The position numbers and the translations under genes were made by a program. From positions 62,001-126,000 of the forward strand of contig CACWKX010000006.1 of NCBI GenBank assembly GCA_902761585.1: a stretch of 64,000 nt of DNA, written 5' to 3'. Source of the stretch: an uncultured Lachnospiraceae bacterium. GTDB lineage: Bacteria > Bacillota > Clostridia > Lachnospirales > Lachnospiraceae. Shown piece after piece: positions 1 to 8,288 of the stretch (positions are counted from its first letter, which is position 1; each line of letters begins with the position of its first letter). Under the pieces are notes generated by a model. It saw only the letters and a program-made list of their open reading frames with translations. It searched no databases and was not told the origin of the DNA.

Positions 1-1338
1 AGCCATGACCGTCATGTTTGGAATCAGTGACAGATACGACAGGTCAAAGATCCCCTGATGCGTCTCCCCGTCCGCGCCGACCAGGCCTGCCCGGTCGATT
101 GCGAAAACGACATGAAGATTCTGGAGACAGACGTCATGAATCATCTGATCGAACCCGCGCTGCAGAAACGATGAGTAGACAGCAAAGACCGGGATCATCC
201 CGCCGACTGCAAGCCCAGCACAGAACGTCACGGCATGCTCCTCCGCGATGCCGACGTCAAAAAACCGCTCCGGATACATCCCCCGGAACCGCCTCAGACC
301 CGTTCCCTCCGCCATCGCTGCCGTCACAGCGCAGAGATTCGGAACCCTCGCTCCTTCCTTGCACATGACTGTTGAGAATACGTCTGTCCAGTCCGCCTTT
401 GTCTTCTTCGCCTTCGGCAGACCGGTCTCTATGTCAAACGGCCCGGTTCCGTGGAACCGCTCCGGCATCCTCTCTGCAGGCCCGAAGCCTTTTCCTTTCT
501 TTGTCCGGACATGGACAATGACCGGACCCTCGACCTTCTTCGCATTCTCAAACAGCCGGACCATCTGATCGATGTTTGCTCCATCCACCGGTCCGAAGTA
601 CTTGATGCCGAAATTTTCCAGCAGTGCACCGCCAGGCATCAGAATCGTCTTAAGGTTGTTCTTTGTCCGCCGGACGCGCTCGACCGCCCAGCCTCCCGCA
701 AGCGGAAGCTGCCTCAAGGCATCCTCCGTAGCTTTCTTGAGATCGGTGTATCCCTCACTCGTCCTCAGATCAGACAGATATGTACTCAGGCCGCCAACAT
801 TCCTGGAGATGGACATCCCGTTGTCGTTGAAGACGATGATGAAGTTGGTCTTCAGGTTGGCAGCATTGTTGATCGCCTCGTAGACCATGCCGCCCGTCGC
901 GGATCCATCTCCGATGATCGATACGACCGAATAATTTTCACCTGCCAGATCCCGCGCACGGACAATCCCGAGTCCTGCGGAGATCGAGGTGGAGCTGTGT
1001 CCGGTGTCAAACACGTCGCAGCTGCTCTCAGACCGCTTCGGAAACCCGGACATGCCGCCCAGCTTTCTCAGAGAGGTGAACCCCTCCTTGCGTCCGGTCA
1101 GAATCTTGTGCGTGTAGGACTGATGACCCACATCCCAGATCAGACGGTCCTTCGCCGGATCAAACGCGAGGTGAAGTGCCATCGTCAGCTCCACCACACC
1201 AAGGTTCGAAGCCAGGTGTCCGCCCGTCACGGACAGCTTCTCGATCAGAAACTGCCGGATCTCCTCTGCCAGCTGCGGGAGCTGATCATGCGGAATCTTT
1301 CGAATATCACCTGGCTGATTGATCTTCTCCAGTACCAT
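1..1338 (-). CDS. dxs: 1-deoxy-D-xylulose-5-phosphate synthase (C-terminus cut by window edge)
   Basis: Thiamine diphosphate enzyme that condenses pyruvate and glyceraldehyde-3-phosphate, the first step of the MEP isoprenoid pathway. The 446 visible codons run off base 1 without a stop, so the C-terminal domain is missing. The GDGSATGG cofactor site lies near residues 143-150, followed by NDNGMS. HLASNLG near 41 and GHQSYTHK near 71 carry conserved histidines, and EEHAVTFCAG holds the catalytic glutamate of the pyrimidine-binding domain. The ATG follows an AGGAAG ribosome site, 4 nt after the ispA stop. It is the last visible gene of Asp23-nusB-xseA-xseB-ispA-dxs, so isoprenoid precursor and chain-elongation genes are co-transcribed. 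Confidence 0.96.
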   Translation of the reverse strand, partial: MVLEKINQPGDIRKIPHDQLPQLAEEIRQFLIEKLSVTGGHLASNLGVVELTMALHLAFDPAKDRLIWDVGHQSYTHKILTGRKEGFTSLRKLGGMSGFPKRSESSCDVFDTGHSSTSISAGLGIVRARDLAGENYSVVSIIGDGSATGGMVYEAINNAANLKTNFIIVFNDNGMSISRNVGGLSTYLSDLRTSEGYTDLKKATEDALRQLPLAGGWAVERVRRTKNNLKTILMPGGALLENFGIKYFGPVDGANIDQMVRLFENAKKVEGPVIVHVRTKKGKGFGPAERMPERFHGTGPFDIETGLPKAKKTKADWTDVFSTVMCKEGARVPNLCAVTAAMAEGTGLRRFRGMYPERFFDVGIAEEHAVTFCAGLAVGGMIPVFAVYSSFLQRGFDQMIHDVCLQNLHVVFAIDRAGLVGADGETHQGIFDLSYLSLIPNMTVMA

Positions 1339-1342
1339 AGGC

Positions 1343-2236
1343 TCACTTCCTGCGGTTCGTCAGAGAGGCGAGAAGCGCTCTCAGGAACGGATTCTCCACC
1401 TCCAGATCGTCAAACTGTCTGAGCGCGCGCGCCGAGAGCTGTCTCACAGTCTCCTCTGCTGCCTCCACGCCATGTATACCCGCATAGGTCGTCTTTTTAT
1501 TTCTCTCATCCGACCCTGCCGGCTTTCCGAGTTCCTCCGTCGTTTCTGTCATGTCGAGAATATCATCGCGGATCTGGAACGCATTGCCTACATCGGTCCC
1601 GATTGCCTCCAGCTTTGCAATCTCCGTGTCCGGCGCTCCGGCCAGCACAGCGCCGATCATCAGCGAGGCCTCGATCAGCGCCCCGGTCTTATGGCTGTAG
1701 ATATAGTCGATCTGCTCTTCTGACAGCGGCTGCCCGTCCAGCTCGACATCGACAGACTGCCCGCCGAGCATACCGCCGGGACCCGTTTTTTGGGAGAGAA
1801 TCTGAAGCGCCTTTGCGACATATGCCGTCTCCTGCCCGCTGCAGCGGGCAAATGCTCCCGCCGCTGTCTCATATCCAAGGCTCAGGAGTCCGTCACCCGC
1901 CAGAATCGCCATCGCCTCACCGTACACAACATGGGTTGTCTTCTTCCCGCGCCGGTATTCATCGTTATCCATCGCCGGAAGATCATCATGCACCAGAGAG
2001 TGCGTATGGATCATTTCCATGGCAGCCATGAAAGGCTCCGCCAGTTTTTCATTTCCGCCGTACATCCGGCAGGTGCTCTCGATCATCAGCGGGCGAAGGC
2101 GTTTGCCGCCAGCCCGCACACTGTAGTTCATCGCCGAAAGAAGCGTCTCATCCGCCCCCTCCACAGCCGGGAGAAATGAACAGACGACTTCGTCCGCATG
2201 CCTTGTGCGCTTCTTCAGCTCCTCTTCGAAATTCAT
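1343..2236 (-). CDS. ispA: Polyprenyl (farnesyl/geranyl) diphosphate synthase
   Basis: Trans-isoprenyl diphosphate synthase of 297 aa that condenses IPP with allylic diphosphates. The first aspartate-rich motif DDLPAMDND begins near residue 84 after GGKRLRP. The second, DDILDMT, lies near residue 230. Both bind the magnesium-diphosphate. The reading frame stays open upstream, but MNFEEEL is chosen because GGAGG sits about 10 nt before it and the earlier residues resemble no family member. It lies 91 nt after xseB and directly before dxs. Chain-length specificity (C15 or C20) cannot be fixed by reading; the usual annotation in this operon position is ispA. Confidence 0.93.
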   Translation of the reverse strand: MNFEEELKKRTRHADEVVCSFLPAVEGADETLLSAMNYSVRAGGKRLRPLMIESTCRMYGGNEKLAEPFMAAMEMIHTHSLVHDDLPAMDNDEYRRGKKTTHVVYGEAMAILAGDGLLSLGYETAAGAFARCSGQETAYVAKALQILSQKTGPGGMLGGQSVDVELDGQPLSEEQIDYIYSHKTGALIEASLMIGAVLAGAPDTEIAKLEAIGTDVGNAFQIRDDILDMTETTEELGKPAGSDERNKKTTYAGIHGVEAAEETVRQLSARALRQFDDLEVENPFLRALLASLTNRRK

Positions 2237-2327
2237 CCTGGCACGATCCTCCTTCCCTCTTCCGCACGCTGGTTCTGCCTGTATGCGCGGCGCATCATCA
2301 TACGTACAGGATACTGCCGCATCCAGT

Positions 2328-2591
2328 TTACTGGAAATCGACCTCCGTCCCGTCATCCTCCAGCGCCCGGACCTGTTTGTCCACAAGACTGATCCGCTTC
2401 TCCGCCTCCTTCAGAAGGGTATCTCCCTCCTTATAGAGAGCAAAGGCATCCTCCAGGCCTGTCTCCGGATTCTCCATCTTTTTTGTGATTTCCTCAAGTC
2501 GGCTGAAGATCTGCTCCAGCGTCATTCCATCTGCCGTTTCCCCTGCCTGGCTCTGGTCCATCTTCCGGTCTTCCTGTCCCTTCTCCGCCAT
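2328..2591 (-). CDS. xseB: Exodeoxyribonuclease VII small subunit
   Basis: Small subunit that assembles in several copies on XseA to form the single-strand DNA exonuclease ExoVII. The protein is about 87 aa. The conserved core runs through LEQIFSRLEEITKKMENP and GLEDAFALYKEGDTLLKEAE, the helical hairpin of the family. Two starts are possible. The ATG at 2591 has GGGAGG four bases upstream. An ATG at 2615 would add eight residues (MKMHMGGS) with a weaker site. It lies 50 nt downstream of xseA, its usual partner. Confidence 0.9.
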   Translation of the reverse strand: MAEKGQEDRKMDQSQAGETADGMTLEQIFSRLEEITKKMENPETGLEDAFALYKEGDTLLKEAEKRISLVDKQVRALEDDGTEVDFQ

Positions 2592-2641
2592 CGATCCTCC
2601 CATATGCATCTTCACCCGAAACGCTCCCTGTTTGTCCCCCT

Positions 2642-4000
2642 TTATTTTGTGGACTGAGGCTGGAGTCCTTCCGGCCGGATCTGCTGTACCGTTGCGTCCA
2701 GACTTCCATCCTTGAGCGTAATGTTCAAAAGCTCTCCCCGTACAAGCGAGGATACCGACTGAACAGCCCTTCCTCTGCTGTCGGCAACAAAGGCATAGCC
2801 GCGGTTCAGATGGTCCTGCGGGGAGAGCATCCGTACCTTTGCCTCCAGTACCTTGTATCTGCCTTCCGTCCCCTGAAGCCGCTGCCGCATCGCTGCCTTC
2901 AGCGGCGGCACCGCCATCCGAAGCTGATTTTCCGTTTCCCGGATCTTTGTCTTCATCCTAAGATCAAGATTCAGAGCTCGCACGGCCTCCCGCGCACTGT
3001 CGACTCTGGCCCGGCAGGCATTTGTCATCCGCTCCTGCAGGTTCTCGAGCTGCATCATCCGTTCTCTGAGCCGGCCTGCCGGACCCTTCGCCTGCAGACG
3101 AAGCCGGTATCCCTCCGCTTCTCTCCGGACATACGCACACTTCTGCATCATCTGATTTCTGAGCCGGACCCTGTCCTGCTCAATGCCAGCCCGAATGGAA
3201 ACCATGTCATCTACAGCGAGTTCTGCGGCCGCCGAGGGCGTCGGTGCCCTCAGATCCGCGACATAGTCCGCAATGGTGAAATCCGTCTCATGTCCGACCG
3301 CAGAAATGATCGGCGTCGAGGCATTGAAGATTGCCTCTGCGACGACCCGCTCATTGAATGCCCACAGGTCCTCGATGCTGCCTCCGCCGCGGCCGACGAT
3401 GATAGTGTCAACATGATGGCTGTCGAGCAGCCGGATTCCCCTAGCGACGCTCTGTGACGCCCCTTCACCCTGAACAAGCGCCGGGTAAAGCAGGATCTCG
3501 ATCCCGGGGTTGCGCCGTTTAGACACGTTGATGATATCCCGTACCGCCGCTCCGGTCGGTGCCGTGACAACGCCGAGCCTTTTGATATAGTGTGGAATCG
3601 GCTTCTTGTACATCTGGTCAAACATGCCCATATCCGACAGCTCGCTTTTTAACGCCTCAAAGCGCTCGTACAGCACCCCGATTCCGTCCAGCCGGATCGC
3701 CGATGCGTACAGCTGATAGCTTCCACCCTTCTCGTAGACGCCCATGCTTCCGAAGACAATGACCTTCTGACCATCCTCCAGCCGGAAATTCAGCTTCTTC
3801 CGGTTTCCGGCAAACATAATGCAGTTTACCTGTGCCAGCTCGTCCTTCAAAGAGAAATAGATGTGCCCGGAGGAATGATACTTGCAGTTCGAGATCTCCC
3901 CCTTGACGTAAATTCGTGTCAGGAAGGGATCAGCCGAGAACATCTGATGAATGTAGCTGTTGACCTGGGCGACTGTGTAGACAGATCGCTGCGTGCTCAT
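2642..4000 (-). CDS. xseA: Exodeoxyribonuclease VII large subunit
   Basis: Catalytic subunit of ExoVII (452 aa), which degrades single-stranded DNA in both directions. An N-terminal OB-fold (roughly residues 1-100, YVKGEISNCKYHSSGHIYFSLKD) is followed by the nuclease domain with GAAVRDI and the signature IIVGRGGGSIEDLWAFN, then HETDFTIADYVADLRAPTPSAAAE. A long helical region and a C-terminal domain complete a normal length. The ATG overlaps the nusB stop by four bases (ATGA), showing translational coupling. xseB follows directly. Confidence 0.97.
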   Translation of the reverse strand: MSTQRSVYTVAQVNSYIHQMFSADPFLTRIYVKGEISNCKYHSSGHIYFSLKDELAQVNCIMFAGNRKKLNFRLEDGQKVIVFGSMGVYEKGGSYQLYASAIRLDGIGVLYERFEALKSELSDMGMFDQMYKKPIPHYIKRLGVVTAPTGAAVRDIINVSKRRNPGIEILLYPALVQGEGASQSVARGIRLLDSHHVDTIIVGRGGGSIEDLWAFNERVVAEAIFNASTPIISAVGHETDFTIADYVADLRAPTPSAAAELAVDDMVSIRAGIEQDRVRLRNQMMQKCAYVRREAEGYRLRLQAKGPAGRLRERMMQLENLQERMTNACRARVDSAREAVRALNLDLRMKTKIRETENQLRMAVPPLKAAMRQRLQGTEGRYKVLEAKVRMLSPQDHLNRGYAFVADSRGRAVQSVSSLVRGELLNITLKDGSLDATVQQIRPEGLQPQSTK

Positions 4001-4470
4001 CCGTTCTTCTGGCGCTGGATCTTTGCGAGGATCCCATTGACAAAGGACGAGGAATCATCCCCGCCGAACTTCTTTGCAAGCAGCACGGCCTCATTGATCG
4101 CCACACCTGCCGGAATATTCTCGTCAAAGAGGAGCTCGTATACCGCAACTCTCAGGATGCAGAGGTCGGTTCTGGCCATACGTCCGGTCTTCCATCCGGT
4201 CGAGGTTTCATCCAGAATCCGGTCAATCTCCGGTACCTTCGCGCAGACCTCCAGCGCCCGCTGGCGGACCTCATCCTGGTCCTGCGGCTGCACCTCGCAG
4301 GGCGGAAATTCCAGCTCCTCACCACTCTCATGTGTGAAGTACAGGTCAATCTGCTCTGAAACAGCCGCCTCATCCGGCCACATATACGGGGCATCCTGTC
4401 TGTGAGACCGCAGAAATTCACAGGCAAACAGAATCCGGAACACATGCTCTCTCAGTTCTCTTCTGGTCAT
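3997..4470 (-). CDS. nusB: Transcription antitermination factor NusB
   Basis: RNA-binding helical protein (157 aa) that joins NusE/S10 at boxA during rRNA antitermination. Family hallmarks are the N-terminal MTRRELREHVFRILF and the C-terminal RTDLCILRVAVYELLFDENIPAGVAINEAVLLAKKFG, ending with SFVNGILAKI. The start at MTRRELR is supported by GGGAG six bases upstream; a longer open frame to 4542 lacks family similarity. It overlaps xseA by four bases and follows the Asp23 gene, a usual Clostridia order. Confidence 0.96.
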   Translation of the reverse strand: MTRRELREHVFRILFACEFLRSHRQDAPYMWPDEAAVSEQIDLYFTHESGEELEFPPCEVQPQDQDEVRQRALEVCAKVPEIDRILDETSTGWKTGRMARTDLCILRVAVYELLFDENIPAGVAINEAVLLAKKFGGDDSSSFVNGILAKIQRQKNG

Positions 4471-4592
4471 AAAAATCTCCCTGTACAGAAAAAGCCATTG
4501 CATGAACACCTCTCCCGACCGGGACCACCAGTATCTCTGCAACAGCCTCTGCTGTGTCTTATGATGATATGAAAGGTACGATAATGATGCTG

Positions 4593-5003
4593 TTATTCCT
4601 TCTCGGCAGACTGCTGGGACTTGCCGACGACAATCGAAGCGACACGGATATTGACCTCTCCCACCGAGAGCCCGGTCATGGTCTCGATCGCGGTCTTGAC
4701 CCTGTCCTGTACCTTCGCGCAGGTTTCCGGAACATTGTAGCCGTAGCGCACATTCACAGACAGTGTGACATTCGCCTGCCCGTCTGCATCGACGGACAGC
4801 TTCACGCCCTTGCCGATGCTCTTGATTCCAAGCTTCGAGATGACGTCCCTCGTGACGTTCCCGCCCAGAGAGGCAACACCCTTCACATCTGACGCCGCAA
4901 GCCCTGCAATGATCGCAACCACATCATCCGCGATCTTTACGACACCCTCGCAGCCGTCTGTATGCATCGTTATGGTATTGATATGAGCTGTTTCAGAAGA
5001 CAT
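4593..5003 (-). CDS. Asp23/Gls24 family envelope stress protein
   Basis: Small Asp23/Gls24 domain protein (136 aa), a Bacillota family linked to the cell envelope and alkaline or envelope stress; the molecular role is unsettled. The visible core is GVVKIADDVVAIIAGLAASDVKGVASLGG, then GVKLSVDADGQANVTLSVNVRYG and the VQDRVKTAIETMTGLSV helix. GGGAGG seven bases before MSSETAH fixes the start. It is the first gene of the operon reading into nusB-xseA-xseB-ispA-dxs. A promoter (TTGCAA, 17 nt, TAGAAT) lies about 45 nt upstream of the start. Confidence 0.92.
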   Translation of the reverse strand: MSSETAHINTITMHTDGCEGVVKIADDVVAIIAGLAASDVKGVASLGGNVTRDVISKLGIKSIGKGVKLSVDADGQANVTLSVNVRYGYNVPETCAKVQDRVKTAIETMTGLSVGEVNIRVASIVVGKSQQSAEKE

Positions 5004-5043
5004 GTGACAACCTCCCTGATGATCCTCAGACTTATTTATACCG

Positions 5044-5072
5044 ATTCTATTACAAAGAAGGGTTGTTTGCAA
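5044..5072 (-). promoter_or_regulatory. Promoter of the Asp23-nusB-xseAB-ispA-dxs operon
   Basis: A -35 TTGCAA (5067-5072) and -10 TAGAAT (5044-5049) are separated by exactly 17 nt on the minus strand, about 40 nt before the Asp23 start. This is read directly and fits a housekeeping sigma-A site. Confidence 0.6.
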
Positions 5073-5124
5073 CCGCCGCCGTCAAACACCTGCAGATTCG
5101 GCGGATTTCGCAAAATGACTGCCG

Positions 5125-6714
5125 TTACCGGGCGAATTCCGCCAGCTTCAGCTTCGGATTACGCTCCTCGACCATGCCAACCGACCAGCTGTTCACAAAC
5201 AGAAGCAGCGGACGTCCCTTCAGATCCACAATCCGCTTCATATCAGAGGTTCCGGTAATCTTCTCCGGCGCAACCTCCTCCGGGTTCTCGATCCAGCGGA
5301 TATACTCGTACGGCAGATCCTCCATACGGATCTCCACGTTGTACTCATTCTCAAGGCGATACTTCAGGACATCAAACTGCAGCATGCCGACGACGCCGAC
5401 GATGGTCTCCTCGAGACTGCCGTTCGGCTCCTCGAAGATCTGGATGGCACCCTCCTGGGCGATCTGCGTCATACCCTTGACAAACTGCTTCCGCTTCATG
5501 GTATCCATCGGCCTGACACGCGCAAAATGTTCCGGCGCGAAAGTCGGAATTCCTTCATATGTAAACTTATGTCCCGGCATGCAGACTGTATCTCCAATCG
5601 AGAAAATGCCCGGATCGAAGACCCCGATGATGTCGCCCGCATATGCTTCGCTGACCACGTGTCTGGAGGACGCCATCATCTGCTGCGGCTGCGACAGCCG
5701 CAGCGTGCGCTTTCCCTGCACATGATAGACTTCCTTGTCCGCCTCGAACTTTCCGGAACAGATGCGCATGAAGGCGATTCTGTCACGGTGCATCTTGTTC
5801 ATGTTCGCCTGAATCTTGAACACGAAGGCTGAGAACGGCTCCTTCACCGGGTCAATCGTGCCGCAGTCCGCCTCGCGGGCAAGCGGCGGCATCGTCATCT
5901 CCAGGAAATAGTTCAGGAAAATCTCGACGCCGAAATTTGTAAGCGCAGATCCGAAGAACACCGGGCTCAGCTCTCCCTTTGACACCTTCTCCTGGTCAAA
6001 TGCGGCGGAGGCGCCGTCGAGAAGCTCGATCTCCTCCTCCAGCTTTTCCTGCGCATCCTGCCCGATGAAACTTGTCAGCTTCGGGTCATCAACCTCATAG
6101 ATGGTTTCCGTCCCTTCCTTCGTTCCCTTCTCCGTCCCGGAATAGGTCACGACATGTCTGCCTCTTCTGTCGTAGACACCCTTGAAATTCTTTCCAGACC
6201 CGATCGGCCAGTTGATCGGGCAGGTGGCGATTCCAAGCTCCGTCTCGATGTCATCGAGCAGATCGAAGGTATCCCGTGCATCGCGGTCCATCTTGTTGAT
6301 GAATGTAAAGATGGGGATGTGCCTCATGACGCAGACCTTGAACAGCTTTCTTGTCTGGGCCTCGACGCCCTTGGACGCATCGATGACCATGACTGCCGAG
6401 TCTGCCGCCATCAGTGTCCGGTAGGTATCCTCCGAGAAGTCCTGATGTCCCGGTGTATCCAGAATATTGATGCAGAATCCCTTGTATGGAAACTGAAGAA
6501 CAGAGCTGGTCACGGAGATTCCTCGCTGCTTCTCGATGTCCATCCAGTCGGAGACTGCATGGCGTGCCGTCGCCTTCCCCTTCACGGAGCCGGCAAGGTT
6601 GATCGCCCCTCCGTACAGCAGGAACTTCTCCGTCAGGGTTGTCTTTCCGGCATCCGGATGGGAGATGATTGCAAAGGTTCTTCTTTTCTCAATTTCCGTT
6701 CTCAGGTCACTCAC
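5125..6714 (-). CDS. prfC: Peptide chain release factor 3
   Basis: GTPase that recycles RF1/RF2 from the ribosome after termination (529 aa). G-domain motifs in order: P-loop SHPDAGKTT near residues 18-26, the switch-I region with SDWMDIEKQRGISVTSS, DTPGHQDFSEDT (G3), NKMDRDARD (G4). An EF-Tu-like domain II and the RF3 C-terminal domain follow. I choose the GTG at 6714, giving MSDLRTEIEKRR. It has GGGAG six bases upstream and matches usual RF3 N-termini; an ATG at 6732 would add six residues without a good ribosome site. Transcription is monocistronic from a promoter at 6857-6885. Confidence 0.96.
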   Translation of the reverse strand: MSDLRTEIEKRRTFAIISHPDAGKTTLTEKFLLYGGAINLAGSVKGKATARHAVSDWMDIEKQRGISVTSSVLQFPYKGFCINILDTPGHQDFSEDTYRTLMAADSAVMVIDASKGVEAQTRKLFKVCVMRHIPIFTFINKMDRDARDTFDLLDDIETELGIATCPINWPIGSGKNFKGVYDRRGRHVVTYSGTEKGTKEGTETIYEVDDPKLTSFIGQDAQEKLEEEIELLDGASAAFDQEKVSKGELSPVFFGSALTNFGVEIFLNYFLEMTMPPLAREADCGTIDPVKEPFSAFVFKIQANMNKMHRDRIAFMRICSGKFEADKEVYHVQGKRTLRLSQPQQMMASSRHVVSEAYAGDIIGVFDPGIFSIGDTVCMPGHKFTYEGIPTFAPEHFARVRPMDTMKRKQFVKGMTQIAQEGAIQIFEEPNGSLEETIVGVVGMLQFDVLKYRLENEYNVEIRMEDLPYEYIRWIENPEEVAPEKITGTSDMKRIVDLKGRPLLLFVNSWSVGMVEERNPKLKLAEFAR

Positions 6715-6856
6715 TATAAACTCCCGGGGCATGACTTAATCATCAGCCATGCCCTCTCACGGCAAAGCCGTACATGATTCCTGCACGGAATGTCCTGGCG
6801 CTGGCTGATATCTGCATGAATCCCCACTATCTGTATAATCGTCAATACCATAGCGG

Positions 6857-6885
6857 ATTCTATCAGCAATGCCGTGGGCTGTCAA
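6857..6885 (-). promoter_or_regulatory. prfC promoter
   Basis: TTGACA (6880-6885) and TAGAAT (6857-6862) are 17 nt apart on the minus strand, just beyond the small-RNA terminator and about 140 nt before the prfC start. This indicates prfC transcription independent of the upstream unit. Confidence 0.65.
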
Positions 6886-6894
6886 CAAACCTAA

Positions 6895-6939
6895 GACAAA
6901 AGAAAAAGGGACATCGACAACTTCTCTCGATGTCCCTTT
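6895..6939 (-). terminator. Terminator ending the small-RNA candidate
   Basis: A 13-bp perfect stem pairs 6905-6917 with 6927-6939 around a nine-base loop. On the minus strand it is followed by TTTTTCTTTTG. This is a strong intrinsic terminator. Confidence 0.85.
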
Positions 6940-7063
6940 CACTGATGAATCGGTTCAGTTCCCATTGGAGGGTACCTGCCTTTCTCAGATTTCTCCTTCT
7001 TTCCGGAGAGCTGCCTCCTGATCGTTGGAGGCTTTTAAGAAGAACCTCTTTTGTTTTCTTCTT
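6895..7063 (-). ncRNA. Candidate small RNA of unknown family
   Basis: A roughly 165-nt unit is bounded by a near-consensus promoter (TTGACA, 17 nt, TATGAT at 7070-7098) and an intrinsic terminator at 6895-6939. It holds no plausible open frame. Local hairpins are visible: an 8-bp AAGAAGAA/TTCTTCTT stem near the 5' end, GCCTCC/GGAGGC, CTCC/GGAG and CCC/GGG. Purine-rich patches (AAGAGG, GGAGGC, AAGGAG) alternate with pyrimidine patches. It does not show T-box, SRP or tmRNA signatures. A 6S-like role or an unknown regulator are both possible. prfC has its own promoter, so this is unlikely to be simply its leader. Confidence 0.55.
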
Positions 7064-7069
7064 GTCTGT

Positions 7070-7098
7070 ATCATAGCAGTGTGAACCGTTTTTGTCAA
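7070..7098 (-). promoter_or_regulatory. Strong promoter of the small-RNA candidate
   Basis: TTGACA (7093-7098), a 17-nt spacer and TATGAT (7070-7075) on the minus strand. Five of six -10 bases and all -35 bases match the sigma-A consensus. Confidence 0.75.
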
Positions 7099-7285
7099 TA
7101 TATAATCGAATCATTTTTTATTTTATCTGAAAGTGTTCATATTGCTTATAATATTTCAGATATTTCAAGTCCTGTTCTGTATTCCTCATTCGTCAAGTGC
7201 GCAGGGATTCCAGCTTCATCCTCCTGTGCTGTCCATATGCTTTGTCCAGACAGAACGCATCCTCCGATCTCAGGAAGAGGGCCGG

Positions 7286-8209
7286 TTACTGGATCGTCGT
7301 CCCTGCCTCGCCCCTGAGCGCTGCCAGTGCTTTCTCCGGCGAGGTGATGACCGCCTTCCTGCCAGCTTTCTGGGATACAAAATTGACCCCAGCCTCGATC
7401 TTCGGCTGCATGCCGGTCTCGTCGAACTCTCCGTCTGCCATGCAGGCTCTGGCCTGAGCAGCCGACAGATGGTCGACTGGCTCCGGGTGGCTGCTTCCGT
7501 AATGAAGGGAAACCTGATCGACGCCTGTGAGGAACAGCAGGATGTCGGCGTCTGTCAGATCTGCCAGCTTACCGGCCGTCAGATCCTTCTCCACGATCGC
7601 ACTCGCGCTCTTGAGTCTGTGCGGCTGCTTCAGAACCGGGATCCCGCCGCCACCTCCGGCAATTACGATCTGTCCGGCCTGAACGAGTGCATTGATGGCA
7701 TCGATCTCAACAATATCAACCGGCTTCGGAGAGGCAACAATCCGGCGGTATCCGCCTTCGACCTCGACAACATAATTGCCCTTGCTCTCTTCCTCCTGCG
7801 CTTCCTCCTTCGTGAGAATGCGCCCGATCACCTTGACCGGATGGTAGAATGCTTCGTCGTATGGATCCACGATCACCTGCGTGATCACAGTTGAGACCGT
7901 CCTGTAGATACCGCGGTCCATCAGCTCACTATGCAGCATGTTCTGAATATCATATCCCACCAGCCCCTGGCTCATCGACGAGCAGAGGGACATCGGCGCA
8001 TTGTAGGTCTCATGATTTTTCGCATACTCATTGAGCGCCGTGTGGATCATGCCTACCTGCGGGGCATTGCTGTGGGTAATCACCAGCTGGCATCCAGCCT
8101 CGATCAGATCGGCCAGCACCTTCACGGATGCATGAACTGCCTTGTACTGCTCCGGAAAATTCGTTCCCACTGCGTGATGCCCAAGCGCTGCCACTACTCT
8201 CTTTTCCAT
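7286..8209 (-). CDS. arcC: Carbamate kinase
   Basis: Transfers phosphate between carbamoyl phosphate and ADP, normally giving ATP in the last step of arginine deiminase or allantoin/agmatine catabolism. The 307-aa protein has the family N-terminus RVVAALGHHAVG, the carbamate-binding QLVITHSNAPQVG, SMSQGLVGYDIQ, VIAGGGGGIPV and the C-terminal GRKAVITSPEKA. The start MEKRVV is set by GGAG five bases upstream; the longer frame to 8338 is not family-like. No arcA, arcB or transporter is adjacent, so the source of carbamoyl phosphate is not visible here. Confidence 0.94.
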   Translation of the reverse strand: MEKRVVAALGHHAVGTNFPEQYKAVHASVKVLADLIEAGCQLVITHSNAPQVGMIHTALNEYAKNHETYNAPMSLCSSMSQGLVGYDIQNMLHSELMDRGIYRTVSTVITQVIVDPYDEAFYHPVKVIGRILTKEEAQEEESKGNYVVEVEGGYRRIVASPKPVDIVEIDAINALVQAGQIVIAGGGGGIPVLKQPHRLKSASAIVEKDLTAGKLADLTDADILLFLTGVDQVSLHYGSSHPEPVDHLSAAQARACMADGEFDETGMQPKIEAGVNFVSQKAGRKAVITSPEKALAALRGEAGTTIQ

Positions 8210-8288
8210 AGCATCTCCATTTCCGCCGCCTGTCCTGGCGGCATGATTCCCTCTGCCTGCTGCGATCGCTGTCTGTCTCTTCCGGCGA

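Larger units (their letters stand above)
6715..7285. other. 571-bp gap between prfC and carbamate kinase
   Basis: No credible protein gene lies here. From high to low coordinates it contains a consensus promoter (7070-7098), a likely small RNA (about 6895-7063), that RNA's terminator (6895-6939) and a separate prfC promoter (6857-6885). Short open frames such as 6863-7114 (minus) lack ribosome sites and cross the terminator. Confidence 0.6.

Noticed and set aside
5073-5124. Terminator after prfC
   Set aside because: CCGCC and GGCGG segments could pair, but the loop is long and no T-run follows on the minus strand.
6895-7063. T-box, glycine riboswitch or SRP RNA in the prfC upstream region
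   Set aside because: I looked for the T-box AGGGTGG core, riboswitch cores and the SRP GGAAGGAAGCAG-type loop. None is present, and prfC has a separate promoter downstream.
6863-7114. 83-codon minus-strand frame across the small-RNA region
   Set aside because: It starts upstream of the -10 region, has no ribosome site and reads through the terminator.
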